From Marifrigoribacter sp965178585 (lineage in GTDB: Bacteria; Bacteroidota; Bacteroidia; Flavobacteriales; Flavobacteriaceae), in the NCBI GenBank assembly GCA_965178585.1, contig OZ238267.1, positions 2,480,001 through 2,544,000 of the forward strand: a stretch of DNA of 64,000 nucleotides, in the 5' to 3' direction. The notes under the pieces are model-generated. The model did not search any database, was not told the origin of the DNA, and was given only the letters and a program-made list of their open reading frames with translations. This document shows positions 42,787 to 52,299 of the stretch, piece by piece. Positions within the stretch are counted from its first letter, which is position 1, and each line of letters opens with the position of its first letter. A program made the translations under genes and the position numbers.

Positions 42787-43397
42787 TATTTCTGAATAGT
42801 TACATAAGCATTTTTAGCTCCAGGAATACATCCTTTTACTACAAGTAGATTCTTTTCAGCAACCACTTTCAACACTCTTAGGTTTTGTACTTTTACTTTT
42901 TCATTACCCATTTGTCCAGCCATACGCATACCCTTAAATACTCTTGCAGGGTATGATGCTGCACCAATAGATCCAGGAGCTCTTAATCTGTTATGCTGAC
43001 CGTGAGTCGCTTGACCTACACCAGCAAAACCATGACGCTTTACAACACCTTGAAATCCTTTTCCTTTTGAAGTTCCTGAAATATCCACAAACTCACCTTC
43101 AACAAAATGCTCCACTGTAATAGTGTCGCCTAATTTGTAATCTTCTTCATAACCTTGGAATTCAACAACTTTACGCTTTACAGCGGTCCCTGCTTTTTTA
43201 GCATGCCCTTGAGCAGCTTTTGTAGCAGTCTTTTTGTCATCGAAACCAAGTTGAAGAGCTTCGTACCCGTCAGCTTCTTTAGTTCTGACTTGGGTAACAA
43301 CACAGGGACCTGCTTCGATAACGGTACATGGAATGTTTTTTCCATTTTCGTCAAAGATGCTGGTCATACCTATCTTTTTTCCAATTAACCCAGACAT
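42786..43397 (-). CDS. rplC: 50S ribosomal protein L3
   Basis: The protein has 203 aa: MSGLIGKKIGMTSIFDENGK and the signature FQGVVKRHGFAGVGQATHGQ with HNRLRAPGSIGAASYPARVF. It is an early 23S rRNA binder reaching the peptidyl transferase centre. A 196-501-base position check shows it is separated from rpsJ by about 500 nt counted from the rpsJ start but only 196 nt from the rpsJ stop; that gap contains a terminator-like hairpin. Confidence 0.97.
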   Translation of the reverse strand: MSGLIGKKIGMTSIFDENGKNIPCTVIEAGPCVVTQVRTKEADGYEALQLGFDDKKTATKAAQGHAKKAGTAVKRKVVEFQGYEEDYKLGDTITVEHFVEGEFVDISGTSKGKGFQGVVKRHGFAGVGQATHGQHNRLRAPGSIGAASYPARVFKGMRMAGQMGNEKVKVQNLRVLKVVAEKNLLVVKGCIPGAKNAYVTIQK

Positions 43398-43451
43398 ATT
43401 TATTATTTATTTATTATTAATTAATTATTCTCTAATTCTAAAACTTCAGTT

Positions 43452-43484
43452 AAAAAAAACAGGATCAAAATAAATTCAATCCTG
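43452..43484 (-). terminator. Terminator-like hairpin between rpsJ and rplC
   Basis: On the minus strand a 6-bp stem (CAGGAT with ATCCTG, 43479-43484 and 43460-43465) and a 13-nt loop run straight into eight T residues (43459-43452). It lies about 110 nt after the rpsJ stop and 55 nt before rplC. The stem is short, so partial termination or attenuation between the S10 and L3 genes is more likely than a full stop. Confidence 0.55.
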
Positions 43485-43593
43485 AATATTATTTTGTTTC
43501 CGTTTTTCCTTTGCATTCAAGCTCCAGACATGTTTTAAGCACTTAGCTTATTTTGTAAGATTCATTTATTTAATAAACACTTACTTAATAAAC

Positions 43594-43899
43594 TTAAACT
43601 TTAATCTCTACTTCAACACCACTTGGCAATTCTAGCTTCATTAAAGCATCGATTGTTTTTGATGATGAACTATAGATATCTAAAAGTCTTTTATAAGAAC
43701 TTAATTGAAATTGCTCTCTACTTTTCTTATTTACGTGCGGAGAACGCAATACTGTAAATATTTTTTTATGAGTTGGTAATGGGATTGGCCCCGTTACTAC
43801 TGCTCCTGTGCTTTTTACGGTCTTAACTATTTTTTCAGCAGATTTGTCCACTAAGTTATGATCGTAAGATTTTAGCTTTATTCTAATTTTTTGACTCAT
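43594..43899 (-). CDS. rpsJ: 30S ribosomal protein S10
   Basis: The protein has 101 aa from ATG 43899 (MSQKIRIKLKSYDHNLVDKS), the standard start; a 115-aa frame from a TTG at 43941 overlaps fusA and was rejected. The signature GPIPLPTHKKIFTVLRSPHV is at about 38-57. It acts in translation and, as NusE, in transcription antitermination. It lies 10 nt after fusA, so here rpsJ belongs with the str genes and not directly with rplC. Confidence 0.97.
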   Translation of the reverse strand: MSQKIRIKLKSYDHNLVDKSAEKIVKTVKSTGAVVTGPIPLPTHKKIFTVLRSPHVNKKSREQFQLSSYKRLLDIYSSSSKTIDALMKLELPSGVEVEIKV

Positions 43900-43909
43900 T
43901 GCCTTCTTA

Positions 43910-46042
43910 TTAAGCGTTAACAGTTCCTCTTGCTGCTGCAATTACTTCTTCTGAAATATTAGAAGGAGTTTCTGCATAATGTGAAAATTCCATAGTAGAA
44001 GTTGCTCTACCCGATGATAAAGTTCTCAAAGTAGTAACATATCCAAACATTTCAGATAATGGCACTGTAGCTTTAATTACTTTTGATCCAGAACGATCAC
44101 CCATGTCACTTAATTGACCACGACGACGGTTAAGATCTCCAACGATATCTCCCATATTTTCTTCAGGAGTAAGAACTTCTAACTTCATTATTGGCTCTAA
44201 AATAACAGCTCCTGCTTTTTTAGCAGCTGCCTTAAATCCAAGTTTTGCAGCTAACTCAAAAGATAATTGATCAGAATCCACATCGTGGTAAGATCCATCT
44301 TTTAAAGTTACTTTCATACTATCTACTTCGAATCCAGCTAAAGGACCATTTACCATAGCCATTTTAAATCCTTTTTCAACAGAAGGAATAAATTCCTTAG
44401 GGATGTTACCACCCTTAATTACATTTACAAATTCTAATCCAGTTTTCCCTTCTTCAGCAGGCTCTAATGTAAATACAATATCACCAAACTTACCACGACC
44501 ACCAGATTGCTTTTTATATGTTTCTCTATGATCCGCAACACGTGTAATAGTCTCTTTGTATTCAACCTGAGGTTTCCCTTGGTTAACTTCAACTTTAAAC
44601 TCACGCTTTAAACGATCTACAATAATATCTAAGTGAAGCTCACCCATTCCAGAAATAATAGTCTGTCCTGAAGCTTCATCTGTTCTAACAGTAAATGTTG
44701 GATCTTCTTCAGCAAGTTTTGCTAAAGCCATACCTAATTTATCAACATCCGCTTTAGTTTTAGGCTCCACAGCAATACCAATTACTGGATCTGGGAAGTC
44801 CATACTTTCTAAAATAATAGGATGCTTTTCGTCTGATAGTGTATCTCCAGTTTTTATACTTTTAAAACCTACAGCAGCTCCAATATCTCCAGCTTCAATA
44901 AAATCAATAGCATTTTGCTTATTTGCATGCATTTGATAAATACGAGAGATACGTTCCTTTTTACCAGAACGATTATTTAACACATAAGAACCAGCATCTA
45001 ATCTTCCTGAATATGCACGGAAAAAAGCTAACCTTCCAACAAAAGGATCGGTAGCAATTTTAAAAGCTAATGCAGAAAACGGTTCAGTTACATCTGGTTT
45101 TCTTTCTATTTCTTCACCATTATCAGGATCCGTCCCAACAATAGCATCTTTATCTAATGGTGATGGCAAATATCTACAAACCGCATCCAATAAAAATTGA
45201 ACACCTTTATTTTTAAACGCCGAACCACAAATCATAGGAATGATTGCCATATCCATTACAGCAGCTCTAAGCGCAGCATGCACTTCGTCTTCTGTAATTG
45301 AATCTTCATCTTCCATGAATTTTTCCAATAAGTTTTCATCATAAGAAGCAACTTCTTCAATAAGTAAAGCTCTATATTTTGAAGCCTCTTCTTTAAGTTC
45401 TTCAGGAATTTCGATAACATCAAAAGTAGCTCCCATGTTTTCTTCATGCCAAACAATAGCACGATTCTTAACAAGATCCACGATTCCTTTGAAATCCATC
45501 TCTTCACCAATAGGAAGAACAATAGGAACTGCATTAGAACCTAACATTTCTTTTACTTGCTTATTTACATTTAAGAAATCAGATCCTTGACGGTCCATTT
45601 TATTAACGAATCCTATACGAGGCACTTTATAATTATCTGCTAATCTCCAGTTAGTTTCAGATTGAGGCTCTACACCATCAACTGCACTAAATAAGAAAAC
45701 CAAACCATCAAGTACACGTAATGAACGATTTACTTCAACAGTAAAATCTACGTGACCTGGTGTATCGATAATATTGAAGTGATATCCTTTTGCATCAGCA
45801 GAAAGTTCACCATCTGCACTTGGAAACTGCCAAGTACAAGTTGTAGCAGCAGAAGTAATTGTAATACCTCTTTCCTGCTCTTGTTCCATCCAGTCCATGG
45901 TAGCAGCACCATCATGAACTTCTCCAATTTTATGACTTACTCCCGTATAATAAAGTACACGTTCAGTAGTAGTGGTTTTCCCAGCATCAATATGCGCAGC
46001 AATACCAATATTTCTTGTATATTTTAAATCTCTTTGTGCCAT
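43910..46042 (-). CDS. fusA: Elongation factor G
   Basis: The protein has 710 aa with five domains. GTPase motifs are intact: AHIDAGKTTTTERVL (G1), the RGITITSAATT switch I region (G2), DTPGHVDFTVEV (G3) and NKMDRQGSDF (G4). Domain IV carries GGRGKFGDIVFTLEP and the late MSEMFGYVTTLRTLSSGRAT-like segment belongs to domain V. It drives translocation of tRNA and mRNA. It is the target of fusidic acid. It is 3 nt after rpsG. Confidence 0.98.
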   Translation of the reverse strand: MAQRDLKYTRNIGIAAHIDAGKTTTTERVLYYTGVSHKIGEVHDGAATMDWMEQEQERGITITSAATTCTWQFPSADGELSADAKGYHFNIIDTPGHVDFTVEVNRSLRVLDGLVFLFSAVDGVEPQSETNWRLADNYKVPRIGFVNKMDRQGSDFLNVNKQVKEMLGSNAVPIVLPIGEEMDFKGIVDLVKNRAIVWHEENMGATFDVIEIPEELKEEASKYRALLIEEVASYDENLLEKFMEDEDSITEDEVHAALRAAVMDMAIIPMICGSAFKNKGVQFLLDAVCRYLPSPLDKDAIVGTDPDNGEEIERKPDVTEPFSALAFKIATDPFVGRLAFFRAYSGRLDAGSYVLNNRSGKKERISRIYQMHANKQNAIDFIEAGDIGAAVGFKSIKTGDTLSDEKHPIILESMDFPDPVIGIAVEPKTKADVDKLGMALAKLAEEDPTFTVRTDEASGQTIISGMGELHLDIIVDRLKREFKVEVNQGKPQVEYKETITRVADHRETYKKQSGGRGKFGDIVFTLEPAEEGKTGLEFVNVIKGGNIPKEFIPSVEKGFKMAMVNGPLAGFEVDSMKVTLKDGSYHDVDSDQLSFELAAKLGFKAAAKKAGAVILEPIMKLEVLTPEENMGDIVGDLNRRRGQLSDMGDRSGSKVIKATVPLSEMFGYVTTLRTLSSGRATSTMEFSHYAETPSNISEEVIAAARGTVNA

Positions 46043-46045
46043 TTT

Positions 46046-46522
46046 TTAGAATCTGAAGTGTGAGAATGCTTTATTAGCGTCTGCCATTTTGTGTGTATCC
46101 ACACGTTTTTTAACGGCTGCTCCTTCTTCTTTAGCAGCAGCTAATACTTCTGCAGCTAATTTTTGCGCCATCGATTTTTCGTTTCTTTTTCTAGCAAAAA
46201 GGATTAACCACTTCATTGCTGTTGAAACTTTTCTATCTGGGCGTATTTGCCTTGGAATTTGAAAAGTTGCCCCTCCAATTCTACGACTACGAACCTCTAC
46301 GTGAGGCATCACATTAGACAAAGCGTCTTTCCACAACTCAAGTGCAGTTTTTTCTTCGTCTTGGTTTTTTTCTTCTACAATTGCTATTGCATCGTAAAAT
46401 ACTTTGAAAGCCACCGATTTTTTTCCGTCCCACATTAAGTTATTAACGAAACGAGTTACTAACTGGTCGTTAAACTTTGGATCCGGTAAAAGCGGTCTTT
46501 TTTTGGCTGCTCTTTTTCTCAT
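46046..46522 (-). CDS. rpsG: 30S ribosomal protein S7
   Basis: The protein has 158 aa: LLPDPKFNDQLVTRFVNNLM (signature) and EVRSRRIGGATFQIPRQIRP, then AMKWLILFARKRNEKSM. It starts assembly of the 30S head and lines the E site. It is 25 nt after rpsL. Confidence 0.98.
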   Translation of the reverse strand: MRKRAAKKRPLLPDPKFNDQLVTRFVNNLMWDGKKSVAFKVFYDAIAIVEEKNQDEEKTALELWKDALSNVMPHVEVRSRRIGGATFQIPRQIRPDRKVSTAMKWLILFARKRNEKSMAQKLAAEVLAAAKEEGAAVKKRVDTHKMADANKAFSHFRF

Positions 46523-46547
46523 GTCTTGTCTTTAAAACTTTTAAATT

Positions 46548-46922
46548 TTACTTTTTAGGGCGTTTTGCACCATACTTAGATCTACGTTGCGTTCTACCTT
46601 CTACACCTGCGGTGTCTAAAGCTCCACGAACGATATGATATCTAACTCCTGGCAAATCCTTTACCCTTCCACCTCTAACCAATACTATCGAGTGCTCTTG
46701 TAAATTGTGACCCTCACCTGGGATGTACGCGTTTACTTCTTTACCGTTAGTCAACCTTACCCTTGCAACTTTTCGCATTGCAGAGTTTGGTTTCTTAGGC
46801 GTAGTAGTATACACACGTGTACACACCCCTCTTCTTTGAGGACACGAATCTAAAGCAGCCGATTTACTCTTCTTGGTTATTTTGGCTCTTCCTTTTCGTA
46901 CTAATTGTGAAATTGTTGGCAT
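46548..46922 (-). CDS. rpsL: 30S ribosomal protein S12
   Basis: The protein has 124 aa, standard: MPTISQLVRKGRAKITKKSK, the loop TTTPKKPNSAMRKVARVRLT and RGGRVKDLPGVRYHIVRGAL. Both lysines at which streptomycin-resistance changes usually occur are present (the Lys of PKKPNS and the Lys of RVKDLPG), so the wild-type sensitive form is predicted. It is the first gene of the cluster, behind a well-matched promoter. Confidence 0.98.
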   Translation of the reverse strand: MPTISQLVRKGRAKITKKSKSAALDSCPQRRGVCTRVYTTTPKKPNSAMRKVARVRLTNGKEVNAYIPGEGHNLQEHSIVLVRGGRVKDLPGVRYHIVRGALDTAGVEGRTQRRSKYGAKRPKK

Positions 46923-46964
46923 ATAAACTTTTTATATAATAAAATACCCTTTTTTAAGGGTCTG

Positions 46965-46995
46965 CAAATGTAGAAATAATTTTAAGTATAAACAA
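46965..46995 (-). promoter_or_regulatory. Promoter for the rpsL-led ribosomal cluster
   Basis: On the minus strand TTG (46995-46993) is followed after 20 nt by TACATTTG (46972-46965), an exact match to the Bacteroidota consensus for the primary sigma factor. The start of transcription would fall near 46958, close to a small 6-bp hairpin (46946-46961), leaving a leader of about 35 nt. The best promoter match in the window. The rest of the 266-nt gap (46996-47188) is A/T-rich with nothing else I can name. Confidence 0.7.
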
Positions 46996-47188
46996 CCCTA
47001 ATAAATTAATTTTTTTAAGTAATTAAATTCTGTGTTTAAAATCACAAAACACCTTAAACACAATCAGATTCACTTGACTTTAAAAACGATTAACATTTCC
47101 AAATAAATACAAACAAAAAATTAGTTAATCAAAATATATGAAATAACATAAAGGTACGTTAGTTTTACAAGCCTAATATTAACCATTT

Positions 47189-48886
47189 TTGAAGCTACTA
47201 ATTTATATTTTTTTATACCTTAATATATATACCGCATTTATCTGTGATCTTAATGCTCAAAATTTATATTTAACAATCAATGCCAAAGACTCCATTTCAC
47301 AACCTATATTAGATTCATTAAACATCAACACATCTTTTAAAAATTACTTATCATTAAAAAACGAAGTTGATTCACTTCACTTTTCATTAAACAGATTTGG
47401 ATATATTGAAAACGAGCTGCTTTCTATTCAAAAAAAAGACGACAGTAGTTATACCGCTTTGTATTATATAGGTTCAAAATACGAGTCTATAACAATATAT
47501 TACTCAAAATACGATTTCAGTAAAAAAGAACTTTTACAAATATCCAACAAAGTAAACGATTCTGTTTTTACACTACCATTTCACAATATTGAAACCTCCA
47601 TTAAAAAATTAAATACATTTAAAACTAAAGATGGAAATGCATTTGCTAGAATTCATTTAGAGGATATTTCAAAAAAAGACAACAATTCTTTGACTGCAAA
47701 AATCACAGTTTCCAAAGGCAAATCTAGAACGATAGATAGCATAACCGTAAAAGGATACGAAAAGTTTCCAAAATCATTCATCAAGCATTACGCTGGAATA
47801 AAAACAGCAAAAACATTTGACAAATCAAAATTGATTGAAAAAAGCAACATTCTAAACTCTTTAGGTTTTGCATCTGTAACAAAACCTCCAGAAGTATTAT
47901 TTAAAAAGGACACAACAATTGTTTATCTTTATTTAAAAAAAGAAAAAAATAATGTTTTTGATGGAATTTTAGGTTTTGCTTCAGATGAAGAAAATCAAAA
48001 ATTAATTTTCAATGGCTATCTAAATCTTGAACTAAACAACAATCTTAATTTTGGCGAACAATTTCTATTAAATTACAAAGCTGACGGGAATGATCAGCAA
48101 AACTTTAGAGCAAAATTAACCCTACCTTATTTATTTAAAACTCCATTTGGAATCACAACAGAATTAAAAATATTTAAACGAGACAGCACTTTTTCTACAT
48201 CAGATCAATTAATTAAAGTAAGATATCAAATCAATCCGACATCTAAAACTTATGCCGGATACAAAGCTTACGAGTCAAGTAATTTAAGAAATGACAACTC
48301 AGTTTCCATATCTGTAGAAGACTACAAGTCAAAATTTTTTCTCGCAGGCTTCTCTTACACTAAAACACAAGAAAATGATTTGTTTCCTATAAAATCAAAT
48401 TTTAATTTAGAAACAGAATTTGGATCAAAGGAAACTGGCATTAATAATGAGTCGCAAATAAGAGGCTCTGTTTTTATGCATTATATATTTAACTTAAACT
48501 ACAAAAACTCTATATACCTAAACAACAGCACCGAGCTATTAAGTAGCGACACTTATTTAGCAAATGAACTTTTCAGGTTTGGAGGTATTAAAAGCATCAG
48601 AGGGTTTAACGAAAACAGTATCGATGCTTCCTTTTATTCTGTTTTAAATTCAGAATACAGATATCAATTCAATCAAAATTTATACCTACACAGCATTATT
48701 GACTTTGCCTATTTTGAAAACCAAATCATAAATTTAAATCAAAAACTTTATAGCTTTGGTGTCGGCATAGGACTACAAACTACTCCCGGAATTATAAAAT
48801 TTAGTATCGCTAATGGAAATGCTGAAAATCAAGATTTTAATTTTTCTAACACAAAAATTCATATTAGCATTTTATCTATATTTTAA
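47189..48886 (+). CDS. Omp85-family (BamA/TamA-like) outer membrane protein, TTG start
   Basis: The protein has 565 aa. A signal peptide (KLLIYIFLYLNIYTAF ... LNAQ) begins at TTG 47189; an in-frame TAA lies 6 nt upstream, so no ATG start is possible. Residues about 25-260 look like POTRA-type repeats (SRTIDSITVKGYEKFPKSFI is the clearest), and the rest is a 16-strand-like barrel with FGGIKSIRGFNENSID, the RGF-type motif of the Omp85 L6 loop, and a C-terminal aromatic residue (ILSIF). Members insert or secrete outer-membrane proteins. At 565 aa it is shorter than BamA (about 800), closer to a TamA/TPS-like form. It is divergent from rpsL. Confidence 0.8.
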   Translation: MKLLIYIFLYLNIYTAFICDLNAQNLYLTINAKDSISQPILDSLNINTSFKNYLSLKNEVDSLHFSLNRFGYIENELLSIQKKDDSSYTALYYIGSKYESITIYYSKYDFSKKELLQISNKVNDSVFTLPFHNIETSIKKLNTFKTKDGNAFARIHLEDISKKDNNSLTAKITVSKGKSRTIDSITVKGYEKFPKSFIKHYAGIKTAKTFDKSKLIEKSNILNSLGFASVTKPPEVLFKKDTTIVYLYLKKEKNNVFDGILGFASDEENQKLIFNGYLNLELNNNLNFGEQFLLNYKADGNDQQNFRAKLTLPYLFKTPFGITTELKIFKRDSTFSTSDQLIKVRYQINPTSKTYAGYKAYESSNLRNDNSVSISVEDYKSKFFLAGFSYTKTQENDLFPIKSNFNLETEFGSKETGINNESQIRGSVFMHYIFNLNYKNSIYLNNSTELLSSDTYLANELFRFGGIKSIRGFNENSIDASFYSVLNSEYRYQFNQNLYLHSIIDFAYFENQIINLNQKLYSFGVGIGLQTTPGIIKFSIANGNAENQDFNFSNTKIHISILSIF

Positions 48887-48947
48887 CAAATAATCAAGAA
48901 TAGTAATAGATTACAGTTAAAAAAAACCAAAATTTAAGTTTAAAAAG

Positions 48948-48978
48948 TTGTGTATTTAACTTTTTATTGTGATTTTTG
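48948..48978 (+). promoter_or_regulatory. Candidate promoter for the SusC/SusD unit
   Basis: TTG (48948-48950), 20-nt spacer, then GATTTTTG (48971-48978), seven of eight bases matching TAnnTTTG. The start codon of susC lies 30 nt further on. Confidence 0.45.
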
Positions 48979-49007
48979 CGATTGGTTAATTCAAATAAAT
49001 CATAAAA

Positions 49008-52000
49008 ATGAGAACAAAGTTTAGTGGAATTTTGACGCTATTATTAGCGTTTGTAGTGCAACTTACGTTCGCACAAGAAAAAACAATCTCCGGTACAATA
49101 TCCGATAATAGCGGGTTACCCTTGCCAGGAGTAAACATTATTGTTAAAGGCACAAGCAATGGAACCCAATCCGATTTTGACGGTAATTATACTGTCAATG
49201 CGAATGTTGGGCAAACTATTGTGTTTAGCTATGTAGGTTTTATTACTACTGAAAGAGCTGTAACTGCCGCAACTAATTCAGTGAGTCTTCAAATGGAAGA
49301 GGATGCTGCTGTTTTAGAAGAAGTGGTTGTAACAGCCTTAGGTATTAAAAAAGAAAAGAAAGCACTTGGTTATGCCATTTCTTCGATTAAAGAAGAAGAA
49401 ATAGCGAATAACCCTGAATCTGATCTTACTCGTGTACTACAAGGAAAAACAGCCGGTATAAACATTACTACTCAAAATGGTCTGTCTGGTTCTGCCAACA
49501 AGGTAGTTATTAGAGGGATGAATTCATTCTCTGGTGACAACAACGCTCTTTATGTGATAGATGGTGTTCCTTATAGTAATGATACTAACGAATCAGGAGA
49601 TTTCTTTGATGGTAATATGGGGTCAAGTAGATCTTTTGATATTGATCCTAATAACATTGAAAATATTGATGTTTTAAAAGGTTTAGCTGCAACAACATTG
49701 TATGGTACTCAAGGTAGAAATGGTGTAATACTTATTACTACTAAAACAGGAAGTACTAAAACATTAAACGCTAAACAAGAAATTCAAATATCTTCATCTT
49801 ACTTTTTCAATAAAGTAGCTTCATTACCTGATTATCAAGATAAATTTGGTGGAGGATTTAATCAAGCTGATGCTGATGGATGGTTCTATAGTAACTGGGG
49901 ACCTGGATTTTATGAAGATGGCTTAGGAGGCTGGGGTGCTTTTGTTGACGATGAAAATCCAAATGCTGGATTTAATTCTGATGGAACTTTAGCACATCCA
50001 TATTCTACTTCTTCTTGGTTAACTGCAAGACCAGAGTATGCTGACTTTCAATCACAATTTGAAGGTGCTAGATACGATTGGTCACCAAGAAACAGTGTGA
50101 AAGACTTTTTTAAAACTGGTGCAGTAGCAACAGTTTCATTAAATGTTAAGGGAAGAAGTGAAGATGGAAAAGTTAATTACGGAGTTGCTTATAGTTATTT
50201 AAATGACAAAGGATTTACTCCTGGTAACGAAGTTACAAGAAATAATTTTACAGTATCTGGTAGTTCTCAATTAAGTAATAAGTTTACCGCTAGAGGTTCT
50301 ATGACGTATACAAAAACCAATTTAAAAACTCCTCCTATTGCTTATAGTGGTGGTAGTAGTGTGAATGGTTCTGGTTCTTCAATATTTGGAGATTTGTTAT
50401 ATACTCCAAGAGGTATTGATATTTTTGAACTACCTTATGAACTGCCTGATGGTGGAAGTATTTACTATAGAGATGATAATGCTATTCAGCACCCTTTATG
50501 GACTGCAGAAAATGCACAGTTTAGACAATTAACACATCGTCTTAATGGTTTTGGAGCTCTTTCTTATACAATAGATGAGCATTTATCAATAAATTTCCAA
50601 GGAAGTATTGATACTTATTCTGAAGCTAATGTTAATTTACAAAACAAAGGTGGTGTAACTGGTAATGTTTCAACTGATAGTGGTTTTTATGACACTTATA
50701 ATAACACAAACACTATATATGATTATCTTCTTACATTTGGTGGAAATAATTATTCATTCGCGAATGAAAATTTAAATCTTAGTTTCTTAATTGGAGCCAC
50801 TTCAAGATCTACTCAATATGATAGAGTTGGTGTTTCCAGTAATGGTCAACAAGTATTTGACTTTTTTGACCATAGTGGTTTTGTAAATAGTAATCCTATT
50901 GAGTTTCATGAATTACGTAATATATTAGGGCTTTACGGAAGTGCTTCTTTAGATTTTAAAAATATTGTGTTTTTAAATTTATCAGGAAGAAATGACTGGG
51001 TTTCTAATGCAAATAATAATTCATTATTTTACCCATCTGCTAGTGTTTCATTCATTCCAACTACTGCTTGGGAAGGTATGAAATCTGAAAATGGAATTAA
51101 CTATTTAAAATTAAGAGCTGGTTACGGAACCTCTGCAAACTTTGCAACAGGTTATCCTACTGTAACTCTTGTAAATTTAGACACTCAAGCTTGGGTTGAT
51201 GATGCAGGTAATTTAATTACTAGTAACTCAACTTCTAGTAGAGTTGGTAATCCTGACATTAAACCAGAACTTTTTGAAGAGTTAGAATTTGGTTTAGAGG
51301 CTAAATTATTTAGTAGATTAAATTTAGATTTCTCATATTACACGAGAAAAACTACAGATTTAATTGTTAATGATCGTCCTGTACCTCCAAGTAGTGGTGC
51401 TACAATTACTGCTTCTAATATTGGTGGAATTGAATCTTGGGGTCTTGAAGGTGATTTAAATATTGACATTATCAGAAACCCTGATGGATTTAATTGGAAT
51501 TTTGGTGTTAATTATACCCAATACGAAAGTGAAGTTACTGAGTTAAGTGATGATTTAGATTTAGTTATCTATTCAGGTTTTACTAACTTAGGTAATGGTG
51601 CAAGAGTTGGATATCCTTTAGGGGCAATGTTTGGTTCACGTGTTTCTAGAGATGAAAATGGAAATGCTTTAATTGACGGAATTGGTAATTATGTATCTGA
51701 AGATTTAGATAGCGAAGGTTTATTACCTTTTATTGGTGATCCAAATCCTGATTTTATAATGAACTACACAAATACTTTCTCTTATAAAGGTTTTGCATTA
51801 AATGTTGCAATTGGTCATACTTCTGGAGGAGATATTTACTCTGTAACTGTTGCTTCATTAATTGGTAGAGGATTAACTACTGATACTGAAGATAGATTAG
51901 GTACTTATATATTACCTGGTGTAAGTAGTGAAACTGGCTTGCCAAATGAAATTCAAATTAACAATTCAGATTTCTACTTTGATAATGGATTTGCTAGTCC

Positions 52001-52280
52001 AGCTAATGATTTATCTGTTTATGATGGCTCTGTAGTTAGACTACAAGAAGTAGCTTTATCTTATACTATACCAAGTAAATTATTAGATAAAACTCCATTC
52101 GGTGGTATTTTTATTAAAGCAAGTGCTAATAATCTTTGGTACAACGCATACAATACTCCTGAAGGAATCAATTTTGACCCTAACGTAACTGGTTTAGGTG
52201 CTGGTAATGGTCAAGGTTTTGAATTCTTAACTGGACCTAGTAGTAAAAGATACGGTCTTAGTATAAACGCATCATTCTAA
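49008..52280 (+). CDS. SusC/RagA-type TonB-dependent outer membrane transporter
   Basis: The protein has 1090 aa. Signal peptide to about residue 22; a CarboxypepD_reg-like domain (about 24-100, ISGTISDNSGLPLPGVNIIV) typical of SusC; the TonB-box region; a plug domain (about 115-230, LTRVLQGKTAGINITTQNG and ALYVIDGVPYSND); then a 22-strand barrel to the final KRYGLSINASF. It imports oligomers (sugar or peptide) together with a SusD lid. It is the first gene of a three-gene set. There is no glycoside hydrolase, peptidase or regulator of the usual PUL kind beside it, so the substrate is unknown. Confidence 0.96.
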   Translation: MRTKFSGILTLLLAFVVQLTFAQEKTISGTISDNSGLPLPGVNIIVKGTSNGTQSDFDGNYTVNANVGQTIVFSYVGFITTERAVTAATNSVSLQMEEDAAVLEEVVVTALGIKKEKKALGYAISSIKEEEIANNPESDLTRVLQGKTAGINITTQNGLSGSANKVVIRGMNSFSGDNNALYVIDGVPYSNDTNESGDFFDGNMGSSRSFDIDPNNIENIDVLKGLAATTLYGTQGRNGVILITTKTGSTKTLNAKQEIQISSSYFFNKVASLPDYQDKFGGGFNQADADGWFYSNWGPGFYEDGLGGWGAFVDDENPNAGFNSDGTLAHPYSTSSWLTARPEYADFQSQFEGARYDWSPRNSVKDFFKTGAVATVSLNVKGRSEDGKVNYGVAYSYLNDKGFTPGNEVTRNNFTVSGSSQLSNKFTARGSMTYTKTNLKTPPIAYSGGSSVNGSGSSIFGDLLYTPRGIDIFELPYELPDGGSIYYRDDNAIQHPLWTAENAQFRQLTHRLNGFGALSYTIDEHLSINFQGSIDTYSEANVNLQNKGGVTGNVSTDSGFYDTYNNTNTIYDYLLTFGGNNYSFANENLNLSFLIGATSRSTQYDRVGVSSNGQQVFDFFDHSGFVNSNPIEFHELRNILGLYGSASLDFKNIVFLNLSGRNDWVSNANNNSLFYPSASVSFIPTTAWEGMKSENGINYLKLRAGYGTSANFATGYPTVTLVNLDTQAWVDDAGNLITSNSTSSRVGNPDIKPELFEELEFGLEAKLFSRLNLDFSYYTRKTTDLIVNDRPVPPSSGATITASNIGGIESWGLEGDLNIDIIRNPDGFNWNFGVNYTQYESEVTELSDDLDLVIYSGFTNLGNGARVGYPLGAMFGSRVSRDENGNALIDGIGNYVSEDLDSEGLLPFIGDPNPDFIMNYTNTFSYKGFALNVAIGHTSGGDIYSVTVASLIGRGLTTDTEDRLGTYILPGVSSETGLPNEIQINNSDFYFDNGFASPANDLSVYDGSVVRLQEVALSYTIPSKLLDKTPFGGIFIKASANNLWYNAYNTPEGINFDPNVTGLGAGNGQGFEFLTGPSSKRYGLSINASF

Positions 52281-52299
52281 AATTAAAAAAATAATTAAA

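Noticed and set aside
43899..43941. N-terminal extension of rpsJ from a TTG codon
   Set aside because: It overlaps the fusA end and gives a non-standard start; ATG 43899 gives the normal 101-aa protein.
30775..46438. Plus-strand open frames opposite the ribosomal genes
   Set aside because: They lie entirely inside conserved ribosomal protein genes, lack family features, and are explained by codon bias of the true strand.
46923..47188. A small gene or riboswitch in the longest gene-free stretch
   Set aside because: No frame with plausible start and composition and no conserved fold recognised; only the rpsL promoter and a small hairpin are supported.
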